From contig CALVEH010000005.1 of the NCBI GenBank assembly GCA_944326545.1, forward strand, positions 78,600-142,599: DNA of 64,000 nt, written 5' to 3'. The notes under the pieces were generated by a model. It was not told where the DNA came from, searched no databases, and saw only the letters and a list, made by a program, of their open reading frames with translations. The stretch comes from Candidatus Gastranaerophilales bacterium. Lineage in GTDB: Bacteria > Cyanobacteriota > Vampirovibrionia > Gastranaerophilales > Gastranaerophilaceae. Of the stretch, positions 16,595 through 25,898 are shown in pieces. How positions within the stretch are numbered: the first letter of the stretch is position 1; every line of letters starts with the position of its first letter. The translations under genes were made by a program, and so were the position numbers.

Positions 16595-17413
16595 ATGAAC
16601 AAATTAGAAAAAAAGATGCTTGATACCCTTCTTGATTTAAAAGAAAATCATCACGTTGTTGGGGTAAAGGCAGAATTTGAAGCAGAAGGCACAAGAATGG
16701 AAGAAGCCTTGAGACTCAAAGAAGTTGTGACAAAAGCAGGGCTGGAATTAACCATAAAGGTAGGTGGCTGTGAGGCAATAAAAGATATGTTTGATGCCAG
16801 AGTTATTGGGGTCAATACCATAGTTGCTCCTATGATTGAAACTGATTATGCTATGCAAAAATATGTTCAGGCAACTCATTTTGTTTTTCCTGAAGATGAA
16901 CATAAAAACACAAAATTCCTTTGTAATATAGAAACAATTACCGGTTATAACAATCTTGATAAGATTATTGCAAACCCTGCGTTTAAGAGTATTACAGGTG
17001 TTGTCTTCGGCAGAACTGATATGACAGGCTCATTAGGAATGAGCAAGGATGATATAAATCATGACAAGATTCTAGAATATGCTTGTGTTATTGCAAAAAA
17101 AATGCAAGAAAATAACAAAGAAATGGTTATTGGCGGCGGTGTTTCGGCTATGTCATTACCTTTCTTTAAAAAATTGCCAAAAGGTGCACTGACAAGGTTT
17201 GAAACACGAAAAGTTATTTTTAATGCTCAAGATGCAATTGCTGATGATGATACAGATAAAGGTATTTTAAAGGCTGTTGGCTTTGAGCTTATGTGGATAA
17301 AAAACAAGCAGAATTTTTATAACGCAATTTCTCAAGAAGATATAAAAAGAATAGAAGTCTTGGAATCAAGATACAAAGATTCAATTAGAGAGGCCGGAGG
17401 CGCTATTGAATAA
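16595..17413 (+). CDS. HpcH/HpaI aldolase / citrate lyase-family protein
   Basis: 272 residues, TIM-barrel family of metal-dependent pyruvate or acyl-CoA aldolases and lyases. Visible features are VGVKAEFEAEGTRMEE, an early barrel strand KVGGCEAIKDM, NTIVAPMIE, CNIETITGYNN and GVVFGRTDMTGSLGM, which fit the phosphate/metal-binding strands. It is first in a tight operon: the next gene overlaps by 8 bases and the third overlaps that one by 1, so the three enzymes likely act in one pathway. Substrate unknown; a carbohydrate-derived keto acid is my inference. Confidence 0.8.
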   Translation: MNKLEKKMLDTLLDLKENHHVVGVKAEFEAEGTRMEEALRLKEVVTKAGLELTIKVGGCEAIKDMFDARVIGVNTIVAPMIETDYAMQKYVQATHFVFPEDEHKNTKFLCNIETITGYNNLDKIIANPAFKSITGVVFGRTDMTGSLGMSKDDINHDKILEYACVIAKKMQENNKEMVIGGGVSAMSLPFFKKLPKGALTRFETRKVIFNAQDAIADDDTDKGILKAVGFELMWIKNKQNFYNAISQEDIKRIEVLESRYKDSIREAGGAIE

Positions 17414-18146
17414 TCGCTGTATTGTTTTTGATTTGGATGGTACCATTTATTTTGGTAACAGGCCTGCTTATAAAGCAAATGAGGTAATTCACAAAGCAAA
17501 AGAAGTCTTTAAACACGTTTTTTTTGTTACCAATAATTCTGCCAAAACAAGAGAAGAACTGATAGAAAAACTAAAATCCATGGATGTTGATGTCTCTTTG
17601 GATGAGCTTATTAATTCAGGCTTTGCCGTTGCAAAGTACCTTGCGGAAAATGGATATAATGATGTGCATTGTATTGGTACGGATTCTTTTAAAACAGAAA
17701 TTAAGTCATTTGGCATAAATATTGATACTGTTGAGCCTAAGGCTGTTGTTGTTGGATATGATCCTGATTTTTCTCTTAAAGATTTAACAGGGATACTAAA
17801 TTCAAAACTTGATGATTTCAAACTTATTATTGCGAACAGAGAAAGAAATTATCCGGGAAAAGACGGAATAATTATGCCGGGTGCAGGACCTATTGTCAGT
17901 GCGGTAGAAAACGCATTAAACAAGAAGACAGATGTGATAGTTGGTAAGCCTAACCCATTGATGTTGGAGCTTATTACAGAAGGTTTGAATCTCAAGCCTC
18001 AAGATATTTGTGTTGTTGGTGACAGTTATGAAAGTGATGTAATGATGGCAGAGGCTTACGGATCTTCATCTGTTTTGATTGATAAATCAAAATCACACAA
18101 TTGTTTTACTGTTGAAAAATTGGCTGATTTACTGGAGTTGTTTTAA
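17406..18146 (+). CDS. HAD-superfamily phosphatase, NagD-like (subfamily IIA)
   Basis: 246 residues. Catalytic FDLDGTIYFG with D9 and D11, TNNSAKTREE (motif II), VGKPNPLML (motif III lysine) and VGDSYESDVMMA (motif IV). The NagD layout with the capping domain between motifs II and III is clear; such enzymes dephosphorylate sugar phosphates or nucleotides. The start is the TTG at 17406, chosen because GGAGG sits six bases before it and no ATG precedes the catalytic motif. Middle gene of the three-gene operon. Confidence 0.85.
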   Translation: MNNRCIVFDLDGTIYFGNRPAYKANEVIHKAKEVFKHVFFVTNNSAKTREELIEKLKSMDVDVSLDELINSGFAVAKYLAENGYNDVHCIGTDSFKTEIKSFGINIDTVEPKAVVVGYDPDFSLKDLTGILNSKLDDFKLIIANRERNYPGKDGIIMPGAGPIVSAVENALNKKTDVIVGKPNPLMLELITEGLNLKPQDICVVGDSYESDVMMAEAYGSSSVLIDKSKSHNCFTVEKLADLLELF

Positions 18147-19927
18147 TGATTAAAGTTTCTGATTATATTGCAAAAAGATTAAAAGAATTTTATGGCGTCA
18201 AAACTGTTTTTATGGTTTCAGGCGGCGGTGCGATGCATCTTAATGACAGCTTCGGTAAATACATCCCTTATGTATGTAATCATCACGAGCAGGCATGTGC
18301 TATAGCTGCAGAAGGCTATGCAAGAGTTAATCAAGAACTTGCTGTTGTTAATGTAACAACAGGTCCTGGCGGTTTAAATTGCTTAAACGGGGTATTTGGC
18401 CAGTGGACTGATTCAGTACCTGTTTTGTATGTTTCTGGACAGGTTAAATATACAACCACTTTAGACAGTTGTCCGTCTGTTCCTTTAAGACAGCTTGGAG
18501 ATCAAGAGGTTGATATTGTTTCTGTTGTTAAACCTTTGACGAAGTATGCAGCTATGGTAAAAGATGCTTATGACATTGAGTATATGCTTGATAAGGCTGT
18601 GTATTTAGCTACTCATGGCAGAAAAGGTCCTGTTTGGATTGATGTCCCTTTAAATATTCAAGCTGCAATGGTTGATGAATCTAAATTGAAGAAATATGAC
18701 CCGATAGAAGATAAAATTCAATTGCCTGACATAAGCAAAGAACTGCAAGAGTTGAAAGCACTGTTTGCAGATTCAAAAAGACCTGTTATTATTGCCGGCC
18801 ATGGTATTCGTTTGTCAAATGGAATTGAACAGTTCTTAAGACTTGTTGAAAAATTAAATATACCTGTTGTTACAACTATGAACGGTTTTGATGTTATACC
18901 GGATGATCACAAAAACTTTATTGCCAGAATCGGTACTGTAGCAAATCGTGCAGGAAACTTTGTTTTACAAAATGCTGATTTAGTCTTGTCTGTCGGTTCT
19001 CGCAATAATATTCGTCAGGTTAGCTATAATTGGGAAAATTTTGCTAAAAATGCAAAGTTAGTTTGTGTTGACATAGATAAAGCCGAGTTGGATAAGCCGA
19101 CTGTTAAACCTGCAATAAAAATACATTCTGATGCAAAAGATTTTATTGACAAAGCTTATGAAGTATTACAACCTAAAGCTTTTGATGAATGGAATGCTTG
19201 GTGTAACGGTATTAAAAACAAATACAAGCCTGTTTCAGAGGCTGTCAGAGTGGGTAATAATCCTATTGAACCTTATTATTTTATAGATGAATTTATAAAA
19301 TGTCTTAGAGAAAATCAAGTTTTGGTTGGTGGCAACGGAACTGCCTTTTTGCTGCCTTTTCAAGTAGGTAAGGTTAAAAAGGGACAGAGATTTATTTGGA
19401 ATTCCGGTGATGCATCTATGGGCTATGATTTGCCTGCGGCGATTGGCGCTTGTTTTGCAAATGGTCAAAAAGATGTTGTTTGTTTGGCTGGGGATGGTTC
19501 TATAATGATGAATCTTCAAGAGTTGCAAACTATTATTCATTATAATTTGCCGATAAAATTATTTGTATTAAATAATGACGGTTACATTTCTATTCAACAA
19601 ACACAGAAAAACTTTTTTGAGGGTAGAATGACTGCTTGTACTACAAAAAGCGGTGTTTCTCTGCCTGATTTTATAAAAGTTGGCAAAGCTTTTGGGTTGC
19701 TGACAAAAGTTATTGAACGCACAGACAATCTTGTGCAAAAAATTAATGAAGTATTAAATACTCAAGGTCCTGTTCTGTGCGAAGTAAAACTTACGCCAGG
19801 GTATATTTTTGCACCAAAACTGTCTGCAAAAAAACTTGAAGACGGAACAATGATTTCTCCATCTTTAGAAGATTTGTATCCGTTTTTGCCTAGAGAAGAA
19901 TTTGAACAAAACATGATTAAAGACTAA
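18146..19927 (+). CDS. Thiamine-diphosphate-dependent enzyme, acetolactate-synthase-like
   Basis: 593 residues with the three domains of the ThDP decarboxylase/carboligase family: Pyr domain with E48 in NHHEQACAIAAEGYAR, central domain (about 195-330), and PP domain with GDGSIMMNLQEL and the NNDGY segment. The catalytic glutamate is present, so the enzyme should be active. Neighbours (aldolase, phosphatase, and gmhA across the convergent gap) argue for formation or cleavage of C-C bonds in an unusual sugar rather than branched-chain amino acid synthesis; no regulatory ilvN subunit is nearby. The last four bases overlap the convergent gene. Confidence 0.85.
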   Translation: MIKVSDYIAKRLKEFYGVKTVFMVSGGGAMHLNDSFGKYIPYVCNHHEQACAIAAEGYARVNQELAVVNVTTGPGGLNCLNGVFGQWTDSVPVLYVSGQVKYTTTLDSCPSVPLRQLGDQEVDIVSVVKPLTKYAAMVKDAYDIEYMLDKAVYLATHGRKGPVWIDVPLNIQAAMVDESKLKKYDPIEDKIQLPDISKELQELKALFADSKRPVIIAGHGIRLSNGIEQFLRLVEKLNIPVVTTMNGFDVIPDDHKNFIARIGTVANRAGNFVLQNADLVLSVGSRNNIRQVSYNWENFAKNAKLVCVDIDKAELDKPTVKPAIKIHSDAKDFIDKAYEVLQPKAFDEWNAWCNGIKNKYKPVSEAVRVGNNPIEPYYFIDEFIKCLRENQVLVGGNGTAFLLPFQVGKVKKGQRFIWNSGDASMGYDLPAAIGACFANGQKDVVCLAGDGSIMMNLQELQTIIHYNLPIKLFVLNNDGYISIQQTQKNFFEGRMTACTTKSGVSLPDFIKVGKAFGLLTKVIERTDNLVQKINEVLNTQGPVLCEVKLTPGYIFAPKLSAKKLEDGTMISPSLEDLYPFLPREEFEQNMIKD

Positions 19928-20550
19928 ATCTTTTCAAAGAACGTTTTGTCTTTTTTGCATACAGGGCATACATAGGTATCAGGTTCTTTAGTTATATCTC
20001 CTTTGTAGATGTAGCCGCATATTTTGCATTTGTATGCTATTTCGTTTGTATCTGTTTTTTCCTCTTTATAAGTCGGGGCAGCTTTTGGGCTTTTGCCTTT
20101 TTTTACTGCGTGATAATAAGCATAAGTCATTGGGGTATCGTTGTTTTCGATATCACCATCTAATATTTTGCCTATAAAAACGCTGTGAGTTTCTGTTTCA
20201 AATTTGTCAACGAGTTCACATATTACGTAGCCTACAGCATCTTCCAGTACATGTAATCCGTCAACTATCTTGGTTTTAACGTTTTCAAATTTGTTTACGT
20301 CTCTGCAAGAGCTAAAACCAAACACAGGAATTATATTGTCGTCAACATGTTCACCAAGTATTGATATTGCAAACTTTTGGTCTTTTTCAATACATTCGTT
20401 TGTAAAATTGTGATGGTTTACGCTTATACATAAAGTGTCGTAAGTGATTTGCATTACGCAATTGACAATACATCCGACAGGTTTTTCATTACAATTTGTA
20501 GTAACTGCGTAAACACCGTAAGAAATTTTGTTTAAAACTTCATTATTCAT
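19924..20550 (-). CDS. Flavin reductase-rubredoxin fusion (high-molecular-weight rubredoxin)
   Basis: 208 residues. An FMN-binding flavoredoxin domain (1-150, KISYGVYAVTT start) is joined by a Lys/Thr-rich linker to a rubredoxin domain at the C-terminus: CKICGYIYKGD...YVCPVCKKDKTFFE, with both CxxC pairs intact. In clostridia and acetogens such fusions pass electrons from NADH to flavodiiron proteins to remove O2 or NO. Probably a cytoplasmic oxygen-defence component here. It shares its upstream region with gmhA. Confidence 0.88.
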   Translation of the reverse strand: MNNEVLNKISYGVYAVTTNCNEKPVGCIVNCVMQITYDTLCISVNHHNFTNECIEKDQKFAISILGEHVDDNIIPVFGFSSCRDVNKFENVKTKIVDGLHVLEDAVGYVICELVDKFETETHSVFIGKILDGDIENNDTPMTYAYYHAVKKGKSPKAAPTYKEEKTDTNEIAYKCKICGYIYKGDITKEPDTYVCPVCKKDKTFFEKI

Positions 20551-20592
20551 ATAAACCCCTTTTGTTATAAAAATGTTTTAATAATAAATGAT

Positions 20593-21150
20593 TTATTGGC
20601 AGGAATATTGCATAAGCATATGACAAAGTATCAGATGAATATCTTCAGAAACTTGTTTGTCAAAAGAATTTGCATTAACAGAGTATTTGGATATTTTTTT
20701 AAGTTTGCCACCGTCACAGCCTGTTAAACCTATTGTTGCGATATTGTTTTTGTTTGCGTATTCTACCGCTTTGATTATGTTTGGAGAATTTCCGCTGCTA
20801 GAGATTGCTATAAGTATGTCATTAGGTTGAACAAAGTTTTTGAGTTGTTCTACGAAAATATCATCGTAGCATACATCGTTGGAATAAGACATTACCGTGG
20901 CGATGTTGTCACTGAGACAAATAAATTTAAAACGTTTTTTGTTGTCATAACCATAGCTTGCTACTTTGTTAAAGTCACAACAAAAATGGCTGGCTGTTGA
21001 TGCAGAACCGCCGTTGCCTATGATAAAAATGTTTGCTTCTTTTTCCCTTGCGTCAGAAAGTATTTGAGCAAATTGCTCTATTTCTTTTCTGTCTAGGTTG
21101 TCCAGCGCTGTTTTTAGCCTGTTTATGTAGCTTTCAATTTGCTCTAACAT
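20593..21150 (-). CDS. gmhA: Sedoheptulose-7-phosphate isomerase
   Basis: 185 residues. SIS-domain enzyme converting sedoheptulose-7-phosphate to D-glycero-heptose-7-phosphate for LPS core or other heptose glycans. IIGNGGSASTASHF and AISSSGNSPNIIKA are the phosphate-binding motifs; a catalytic Glu/His pair appears in EDIHLILCHML. The ATG at 21150 has GGAG six bases upstream; a TTG two codons earlier is less likely. The other heptose genes (hldE/gmhB) are not visible, though the HAD phosphatase at 17406 might play the GmhB role. Confidence 0.88.
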   Translation of the reverse strand: MLEQIESYINRLKTALDNLDRKEIEQFAQILSDAREKEANIFIIGNGGSASTASHFCCDFNKVASYGYDNKKRFKFICLSDNIATVMSYSNDVCYDDIFVEQLKNFVQPNDILIAISSSGNSPNIIKAVEYANKNNIATIGLTGCDGGKLKKISKYSVNANSFDKQVSEDIHLILCHMLMQYSCQ

Positions 21151-21276
21151 CTTCAACTCCGATAAGTGTATTTATTATAGTAAACTATGCTAAATGCCTT
21201 TCTGTCAAACGTTGTTATTAATAGCAAAAAATTTTTTGTTTGTTTTTTATCCCTTCTGAAAGGATGTTTTTTGCAA

Positions 21277-21735
21277 ATGGACTCTAATGTAAGTTTTAAA
21301 GGCGTTTTATACGGTAAAACAGGAAATCACCTGACAAAGGGGATAATCTGTTGCCCGCACGGAGACAACAAATTTGTAAGGTTTGTTAATCGTATTGGCG
21401 AAAATTCTACTAATATAAAAGAAAAAATAAAAGTTACTTGCAGTTCTGATGGGCTTGATAAAATTCTTATAGAAACAAAAGAAATACCTAAGTTAAGCTT
21501 TTGGGAACAAATATTTTTTAGAGTTGATAAGTTGCAAAACAAAGCTATAAAGTGGCGTAAAGAAGGTAAGATTGATAGTTTTGTTTTTAAACTGAATGAG
21601 CTTGAGTATGTAAATTTAAGGGATAATTACCCGTATTTGCCTAAAAAACAGTTGAGAAAGTTTGCTAATGTTGTAAAATCTGCAGCTCCTGACGAAATGC
21701 AAAAGTTTTTAAACAACTTTTTTGGTAAGCTTTAA
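21277..21735 (+). CDS. Hypothetical protein with N-terminal SFKG motif
   Basis: 152 residues from the ATG at 21277; an in-frame TTG at 21271 has a better-placed AAAGGA and could be the real start, adding two residues. The frame is open to 21187. The N-terminus reads MDSNVSFKGVLYGK; a basic, mixed alpha/beta protein follows with no signal peptide or membrane span. Ser-Phe-x-Gly near the N terminus recurs in other orphan proteins here (45355, 57796). No family recognised. Confidence 0.55.
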   Translation: MDSNVSFKGVLYGKTGNHLTKGIICCPHGDNKFVRFVNRIGENSTNIKEKIKVTCSSDGLDKILIETKEIPKLSFWEQIFFRVDKLQNKAIKWRKEGKIDSFVFKLNELEYVNLRDNYPYLPKKQLRKFANVVKSAAPDEMQKFLNNFFGKL

Positions 21736-21814
21736 AATCTTTGTGTAATGCATTTTTATAACAAAAAATTCTTGCTTATTGTAAAATAATAGGTGAGCAA
21801 AAAGAGGTGTTATT

Positions 21815-23599
21815 TTGGAGAGAGAAGATATTTTAAACAGTGCAAACGAGTTGATTTGCGAAAAGAATTTTAAAGAAGCTAAAGAACTTTTAGAAAATTA
21901 TGTAAAAGAAACATCTGATACTTCTATAGAGTTAGAAAAAACTCTAGGGCTGTGCAATGTTAATCTTGGATTAAATGAAGCAGCTAAAGAAAATTTCGAA
22001 AAAGTTGTAGCTCAAAACGATGATGATGCCACATCTTGGTTTTATCTCGGAATGATTTATGAAGATACAGACAACCTTGAGCAGGCTCTTAAAGCTTATG
22101 AAAAAGTTCTCGTTTTAAGAGAAGATTATAAAGATGCTTATAAAAACCTTGGAGTCTTGCATTTAAAACTTAAAAACTATGATTTGGCTCTTGAATTTGC
22201 AACAAAGGCATTGAGCTTTGATGATGAAGACTATCAAGTATATTACATAATAGGTACCGCTTATACATCTAAAAAAGAATATGAAAAGGCTATAAAAGCT
22301 TTAAAACAAGGTATTGAACTAAGACCAGAACACCCTTTAATGTATAACAATTTGGGTTCTTGTTATTTGGCTTTGAAAAAAATTAAAGATGCACAAAAAG
22401 CGTTTGAAAAGGCTGTAGAACTTGGACCAGAAAATGCAACAAGTTATTATAATCTTGCAACTGCAATGCAGCTTCAACAATGGCACAAACAGGCTTATGA
22501 ACTTTTTGAAAAAGCTTATTCTATTGAGCAGTCTGAGTTTTATCTTTCTGCAGTAGCTGTGGCTGCTGTAAATGCAGATAAGTGGGAAAAAGCAGTTGAA
22601 TACTATCAAAAGCTTATTGTGTTACATCCTGAAAAACAAAATTTTCAGTACAATTTGGCTTGCGCGTATCACGAGCTTAAAAGGTACCCTGAGGCTATCA
22701 GATTGCTTGCTCAATTAGTAACTTTAAACCCTAAATCAATCTCTATGGGACAAAAGCTTGCTGATTGTTATGAAAAGACAGGTAATACAGAGCTTGCTAA
22801 AAAAGTCTATACAAATATGATAAGGCTCGGCAAGATTCCTCCTGAGGTCTATTATCGTTATGCACTTTTGTGCATGCGAACAGGTGATAAAGACAAAGCA
22901 GAAAATATATTCAAAAAAGTTATTCAACTTGACCCTAAAAATCCATATGCTCACAAAGATTTGGGTGTAGTTTATTTGTCTCAAAGACTTTTTGATTATG
23001 CTAAAGAAGAGTTTGAAACAGCTTATGAACTTGCTCCTGATAATGCTTCTGTAGTGTTTGAATTGGCTAATTTTTACCAAGCAATGAATGATTACCAAAA
23101 AGCCGCAGAGTATTACGAAAAGGCTTTTGCTAATGATAGTGAATCGATGGATATTGCTGTATTTAGAGCATTAAATTATCTAAGAATGAATGATTTGGAT
23201 AAGTCTTTAGAATTGTTCTTGGATGCTATGAAAAAATATCCGTCACAGTATATGATATTGTTCAATATCGGTTTGATATACTATCAAAAAGGTAACTATG
23301 ACGCAGCTAAAGAGTTTTTGTCAGATGCGTACAGCCTGTATCAGGATGCAGAGATAATGAATGTCCTTGCACTGACTTTTTATGAACTTGAAGAATACGA
23401 AAATGCAAGGAATTTAGCATTGAAATTGGTTGAACAATACCCTGACAATATCAATGTTTTGCTTTTGCTTGCTAAGTCATATATTGAGCTTGGGGATGCA
23501 GATAATTCTGTTAAATATCTTGAAAAGATTTTGGATGTTTTCCCTGAACAGCCTGAAGCAAAAGAATTATACGAAAAAATCAAAGGAGTAAGTAAATAA
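21815..23599 (+). CDS. TPR-repeat protein
   Basis: 594 residues made almost wholly of tetratricopeptide repeats (about 15 helical pairs with W/Y-x-x-G/A-x-x-Y...A...P patterns such as ATSWFYLGMIYEDTDNLEQA). No signal peptide or catalytic domain, so probably a cytoplasmic scaffold. Start is the TTG at 21815 with AAGAGGTG upstream. The stop overlaps the ATG of queD by one base, and uppP follows, so the three are one operon. Confidence 0.88.
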   Translation: MEREDILNSANELICEKNFKEAKELLENYVKETSDTSIELEKTLGLCNVNLGLNEAAKENFEKVVAQNDDDATSWFYLGMIYEDTDNLEQALKAYEKVLVLREDYKDAYKNLGVLHLKLKNYDLALEFATKALSFDDEDYQVYYIIGTAYTSKKEYEKAIKALKQGIELRPEHPLMYNNLGSCYLALKKIKDAQKAFEKAVELGPENATSYYNLATAMQLQQWHKQAYELFEKAYSIEQSEFYLSAVAVAAVNADKWEKAVEYYQKLIVLHPEKQNFQYNLACAYHELKRYPEAIRLLAQLVTLNPKSISMGQKLADCYEKTGNTELAKKVYTNMIRLGKIPPEVYYRYALLCMRTGDKDKAENIFKKVIQLDPKNPYAHKDLGVVYLSQRLFDYAKEEFETAYELAPDNASVVFELANFYQAMNDYQKAAEYYEKAFANDSESMDIAVFRALNYLRMNDLDKSLELFLDAMKKYPSQYMILFNIGLIYYQKGNYDAAKEFLSDAYSLYQDAEIMNVLALTFYELEEYENARNLALKLVEQYPDNINVLLLLAKSYIELGDADNSVKYLEKILDVFPEQPEAKELYEKIKGVSK

Positions 23600-23964
23600 T
23601 GTACGAATTAAAAGTAATAAGCTCGTTTTCAGCAGCTCATCATTTGTTAAATTATGAAGGTGAATGTGAAAATCAACACGGTCACAACTGGAAGGTTGAA
23701 GTTTATGTAAAAGGAGAAAACCTTGATAAATCTAATATCCTTGTTGATTTTAAGGTCTTGAAAAGAGAACTCAAAAAAGTTTTGGATAAACTTGATCATA
23801 AAGATATAAACGAATTACCGGAATTTAAAAATGTAAGCCCAAGCAGCGAAGTCTTGGCAAAGTTTATTTACGATGAGATGAATAAAATATTTCCTCAAGT
23901 TTCAAAAGTTGGAGTTTGGGAAAATGAAAATTCTTGCTCAATGTATTATGAGCAATGGAGTTAG
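23599..23964 (+). CDS. queD: 6-carboxy-5,6,7,8-tetrahydropterin synthase
   Basis: 121 residues. Makes carboxy-tetrahydropterin from dihydroneopterin triphosphate in the queuosine/7-deazaguanine pathway. Zinc histidines are in SAAHHL (H14/H15) and QHGHNW (H27, H29), and catalytic C23 is in GECENQ. The length is standard for QueD. It is translationally coupled to the TPR gene. Other queuosine genes are not nearby. Confidence 0.93.
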   Translation: MYELKVISSFSAAHHLLNYEGECENQHGHNWKVEVYVKGENLDKSNILVDFKVLKRELKKVLDKLDHKDINELPEFKNVSPSSEVLAKFIYDEMNKIFPQVSKVGVWENENSCSMYYEQWS

Positions 23965-23984
23965 CTTAAAGAGGTTATAAAATA

Positions 23985-24830
23985 ATGAATTTAATACAAG
24001 CAATCATAATGGGGTTGATTCAAGGTTTAACTGAATTTTTGCCTGTTTCAAGCTCAGGACATTTGGTTTTGACATCAAGTTTATATAAATATTTTACTCA
24101 TAAAGAATTTGTTACAGGAAGCAGTGAAGAGGTCGTTTTTGATATAGTTTTGCACCTTGGAACATTGTTGGCTGTAGTGTTGTTTTTTAAAGATGATATT
24201 TTAAAAATAACAAAATCTTTTATTAACGCTTGCGTAAAAAGAGATTTTTCTGATGCTGATGCAAAGCTGGCTGCATTTATATTACTAGGTACTGTTTTTA
24301 CTGTGCTTGTAGCTTTCCCTTTGAAAATAGTTTCTGAAAGTTTGATTAATCTTCCTTATATTGTTGGGATATTTATTTTCCTTACAGGTTTTATTTTGTA
24401 TCTTGGCGAATGGGCTTCTGAGAAAAAGAAAGCAAGAACTGACAAAGTTGACTTAAAAACAGCAATAATAATAGGTCTAGCTCAAGGTATTGCTTCTATA
24501 CCTGGAATTTCTCGTTCAGGTTCTACTATTTCAACAGGTATATTTTTAGGTCTCGATAGAGTATCTTGTGCAAGATATTCGTTCTTGCTGAGTTTACCGA
24601 TTATTGTCGGGGCTTCTATTTTTTACCCTATTTTGGAGCTTGATTTGCACCAGATGATGAGCTTTAATTGGGCAGCTTTTGTTGTCGGCTTTATTGTTTC
24701 TTTTGTTTCAGGATTCTTTTGTATTAAATATTTCTTGAAATTTTTAGGCAAACATTCAATGAAGGTATTCGCTTATTATTGCTGGGTTGCCGGTATATTT
24801 ATGTTTGTATTCTTCAAATTTTTTGCGTAA
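23985..24830 (+). CDS. uppP: Undecaprenyl-diphosphatase (BacA type)
   Basis: 281 residues, multi-spanning inner-membrane enzyme that recycles the lipid carrier for peptidoglycan and glycan export. Both active-site motifs are present: LIQGLTEFLPVSSSGHL near the N terminus and IAQGIASIPGISRSGSTIS about halfway. Confers intrinsic bacitracin tolerance in other bacteria. Last gene of the TPR-queD-uppP operon. Confidence 0.95.
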   Translation: MNLIQAIIMGLIQGLTEFLPVSSSGHLVLTSSLYKYFTHKEFVTGSSEEVVFDIVLHLGTLLAVVLFFKDDILKITKSFINACVKRDFSDADAKLAAFILLGTVFTVLVAFPLKIVSESLINLPYIVGIFIFLTGFILYLGEWASEKKKARTDKVDLKTAIIIGLAQGIASIPGISRSGSTISTGIFLGLDRVSCARYSFLLSLPIIVGASIFYPILELDLHQMMSFNWAAFVVGFIVSFVSGFFCIKYFLKFLGKHSMKVFAYYCWVAGIFMFVFFKFFA

Positions 24831-24853
24831 GAATTTTGTAACATTTCTTAATA

Positions 24854-24892
24854 TTTCCTCTCTCTATATGATGTAAAGAGAGGAAAATTTTT
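24854..24892 (+). terminator. Intrinsic terminator after uppP
   Basis: TTTCCTCTCT / AGAGAGGAAA stem with a 13-base loop followed by ATTTTT. Confidence 0.75.
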
Positions 24893-24942
24893 GCAAAATG
24901 ATAGAAGATTAAAAAGGCTTGGCAATAGTCAGGAGAGGTAAA

Positions 24943-25380
24943 ATGGTAGGATCAATAGGCTCAGTTTCGAGCAGTATGTTTCAATACTTGCTTTCGATGC
25001 CTTCAACAACAGAATCTTCTCAAAATGTTAGTTTTGATAATGTGCTTTCTGCCAATAAGGTTGATAATCAGTCTGCCGCTGATTCGGTTTCAAATGCTGG
25101 TGGAACATCTTCAACATCTTCGTCATCAGCTAACAGTGAGATGGATTTAAATAATGACGGGCAAGTTACTATTGATGAGGTAATCCGTTATACTCAAATG
25201 CAAATGACAGATAAAATGTCTGAGCAAATGAGTTCTGAAGACGGAGCTTTTGAAATGGGGCAGCAAGCTCAAAGTCAGCTCAATGGAATGGAAGAACTGA
25301 AAAACAAACAGGCGGCAAGTGCCTATGGGCTTAATCAAAACAATTTTGTTGATATGATTACGTCCGGTATTCTTGCCTGA
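24943..25380 (+). CDS. Hypothetical Ser-rich protein with one EF-hand
   Basis: 145 residues; start set at the ATG with AGGAGAGG five bases upstream. The first 65 residues are Ser/Ala/Asn-rich and disordered. Residues 68-79 form a canonical EF-hand loop (DLNNDGQVTIDE) with Ca2+ ligands at positions 1, 3, 5, 7, 9 and 12. A Met/Gln-rich helical tail follows. No signal peptide. The single EF-hand could also be a dockerin-like half repeat. Monocistronic. Role unknown; calcium binding is inferred. Confidence 0.6.
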   Translation: MVGSIGSVSSSMFQYLLSMPSTTESSQNVSFDNVLSANKVDNQSAADSVSNAGGTSSTSSSSANSEMDLNNDGQVTIDEVIRYTQMQMTDKMSEQMSSEDGAFEMGQQAQSQLNGMEELKNKQAASAYGLNQNNFVDMITSGILA

Positions 25381-25440
25381 TAAATTAAATAATGGCTACT
25401 AGACTTGGTTAGGAGTCTGAACAGGAATGATAAATAAGCA

Positions 25441-25462
25441 AAAAAAAAGACCTTTCGGTCTT
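25441..25462 (-). terminator. Terminator of the ruvX operon
   Basis: On the minus strand AAGACC-GAAA-GGTCTT followed by T6 or more. It lies 131 bases after the DUF1292 stop. The intervening bases show nothing I recognise. Confidence 0.8.
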
Positions 25463-25592
25463 AAATATTTTGTGATTCCTCGTGTGTGGTAGATTTCTCG
25501 TCTCTAATTTTATCCTCTTGTATATATAAAGTATAGATTCAAGAAATAATTGCTACATAAGGAATATATTATTAAGAAATATTACAAGATGA

Positions 25593-25880
25593 TTACTCTT
25601 CAATCTCTACATCATCTTCGAGTGAATCAATATAATCAACAACTTTGTTGAATTCGTCATCATCTTCTATCATCTCAAATACATATTCTTCGCCTTCTTT
25701 TGTTAATCTCATAAGGACGACTTCTTTTTCTTCTTCGGAGTCGTCATTTTCTTTTGGTAACAAAAGGCCGTATTCTTTGCCTTCCATTTCTACTATATCG
25801 ATGAGCTCAAAGTTAATAACATTGCCTTCTTCATCAATAGTTTCTATTAATTGTTCTTCCATTTCTTCGTGGTTTGTCAT
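25593..25880 (-). CDS. DUF1292-family small acidic protein
   Basis: 95 residues, strongly acidic. Matches the DUF1292/YrzB pattern: IDEEGNVINFELIDIVEMEGKEYGLL then EVVLMRLTKEGEEYVFE. In Firmicutes this family is found beside yqgF/ruvX, as here. Exact function not established. Last gene of a four-gene operon, 18 bases after ruvX. Cytoplasmic. Confidence 0.88.
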   Translation of the reverse strand: MTNHEEMEEQLIETIDEEGNVINFELIDIVEMEGKEYGLLLPKENDDSEEEKEVVLMRLTKEGEEYVFEMIEDDDEFNKVVDYIDSLEDDVEIEE

Positions 25881-25898
25881 TGTTTGTTTTCCTTTATT

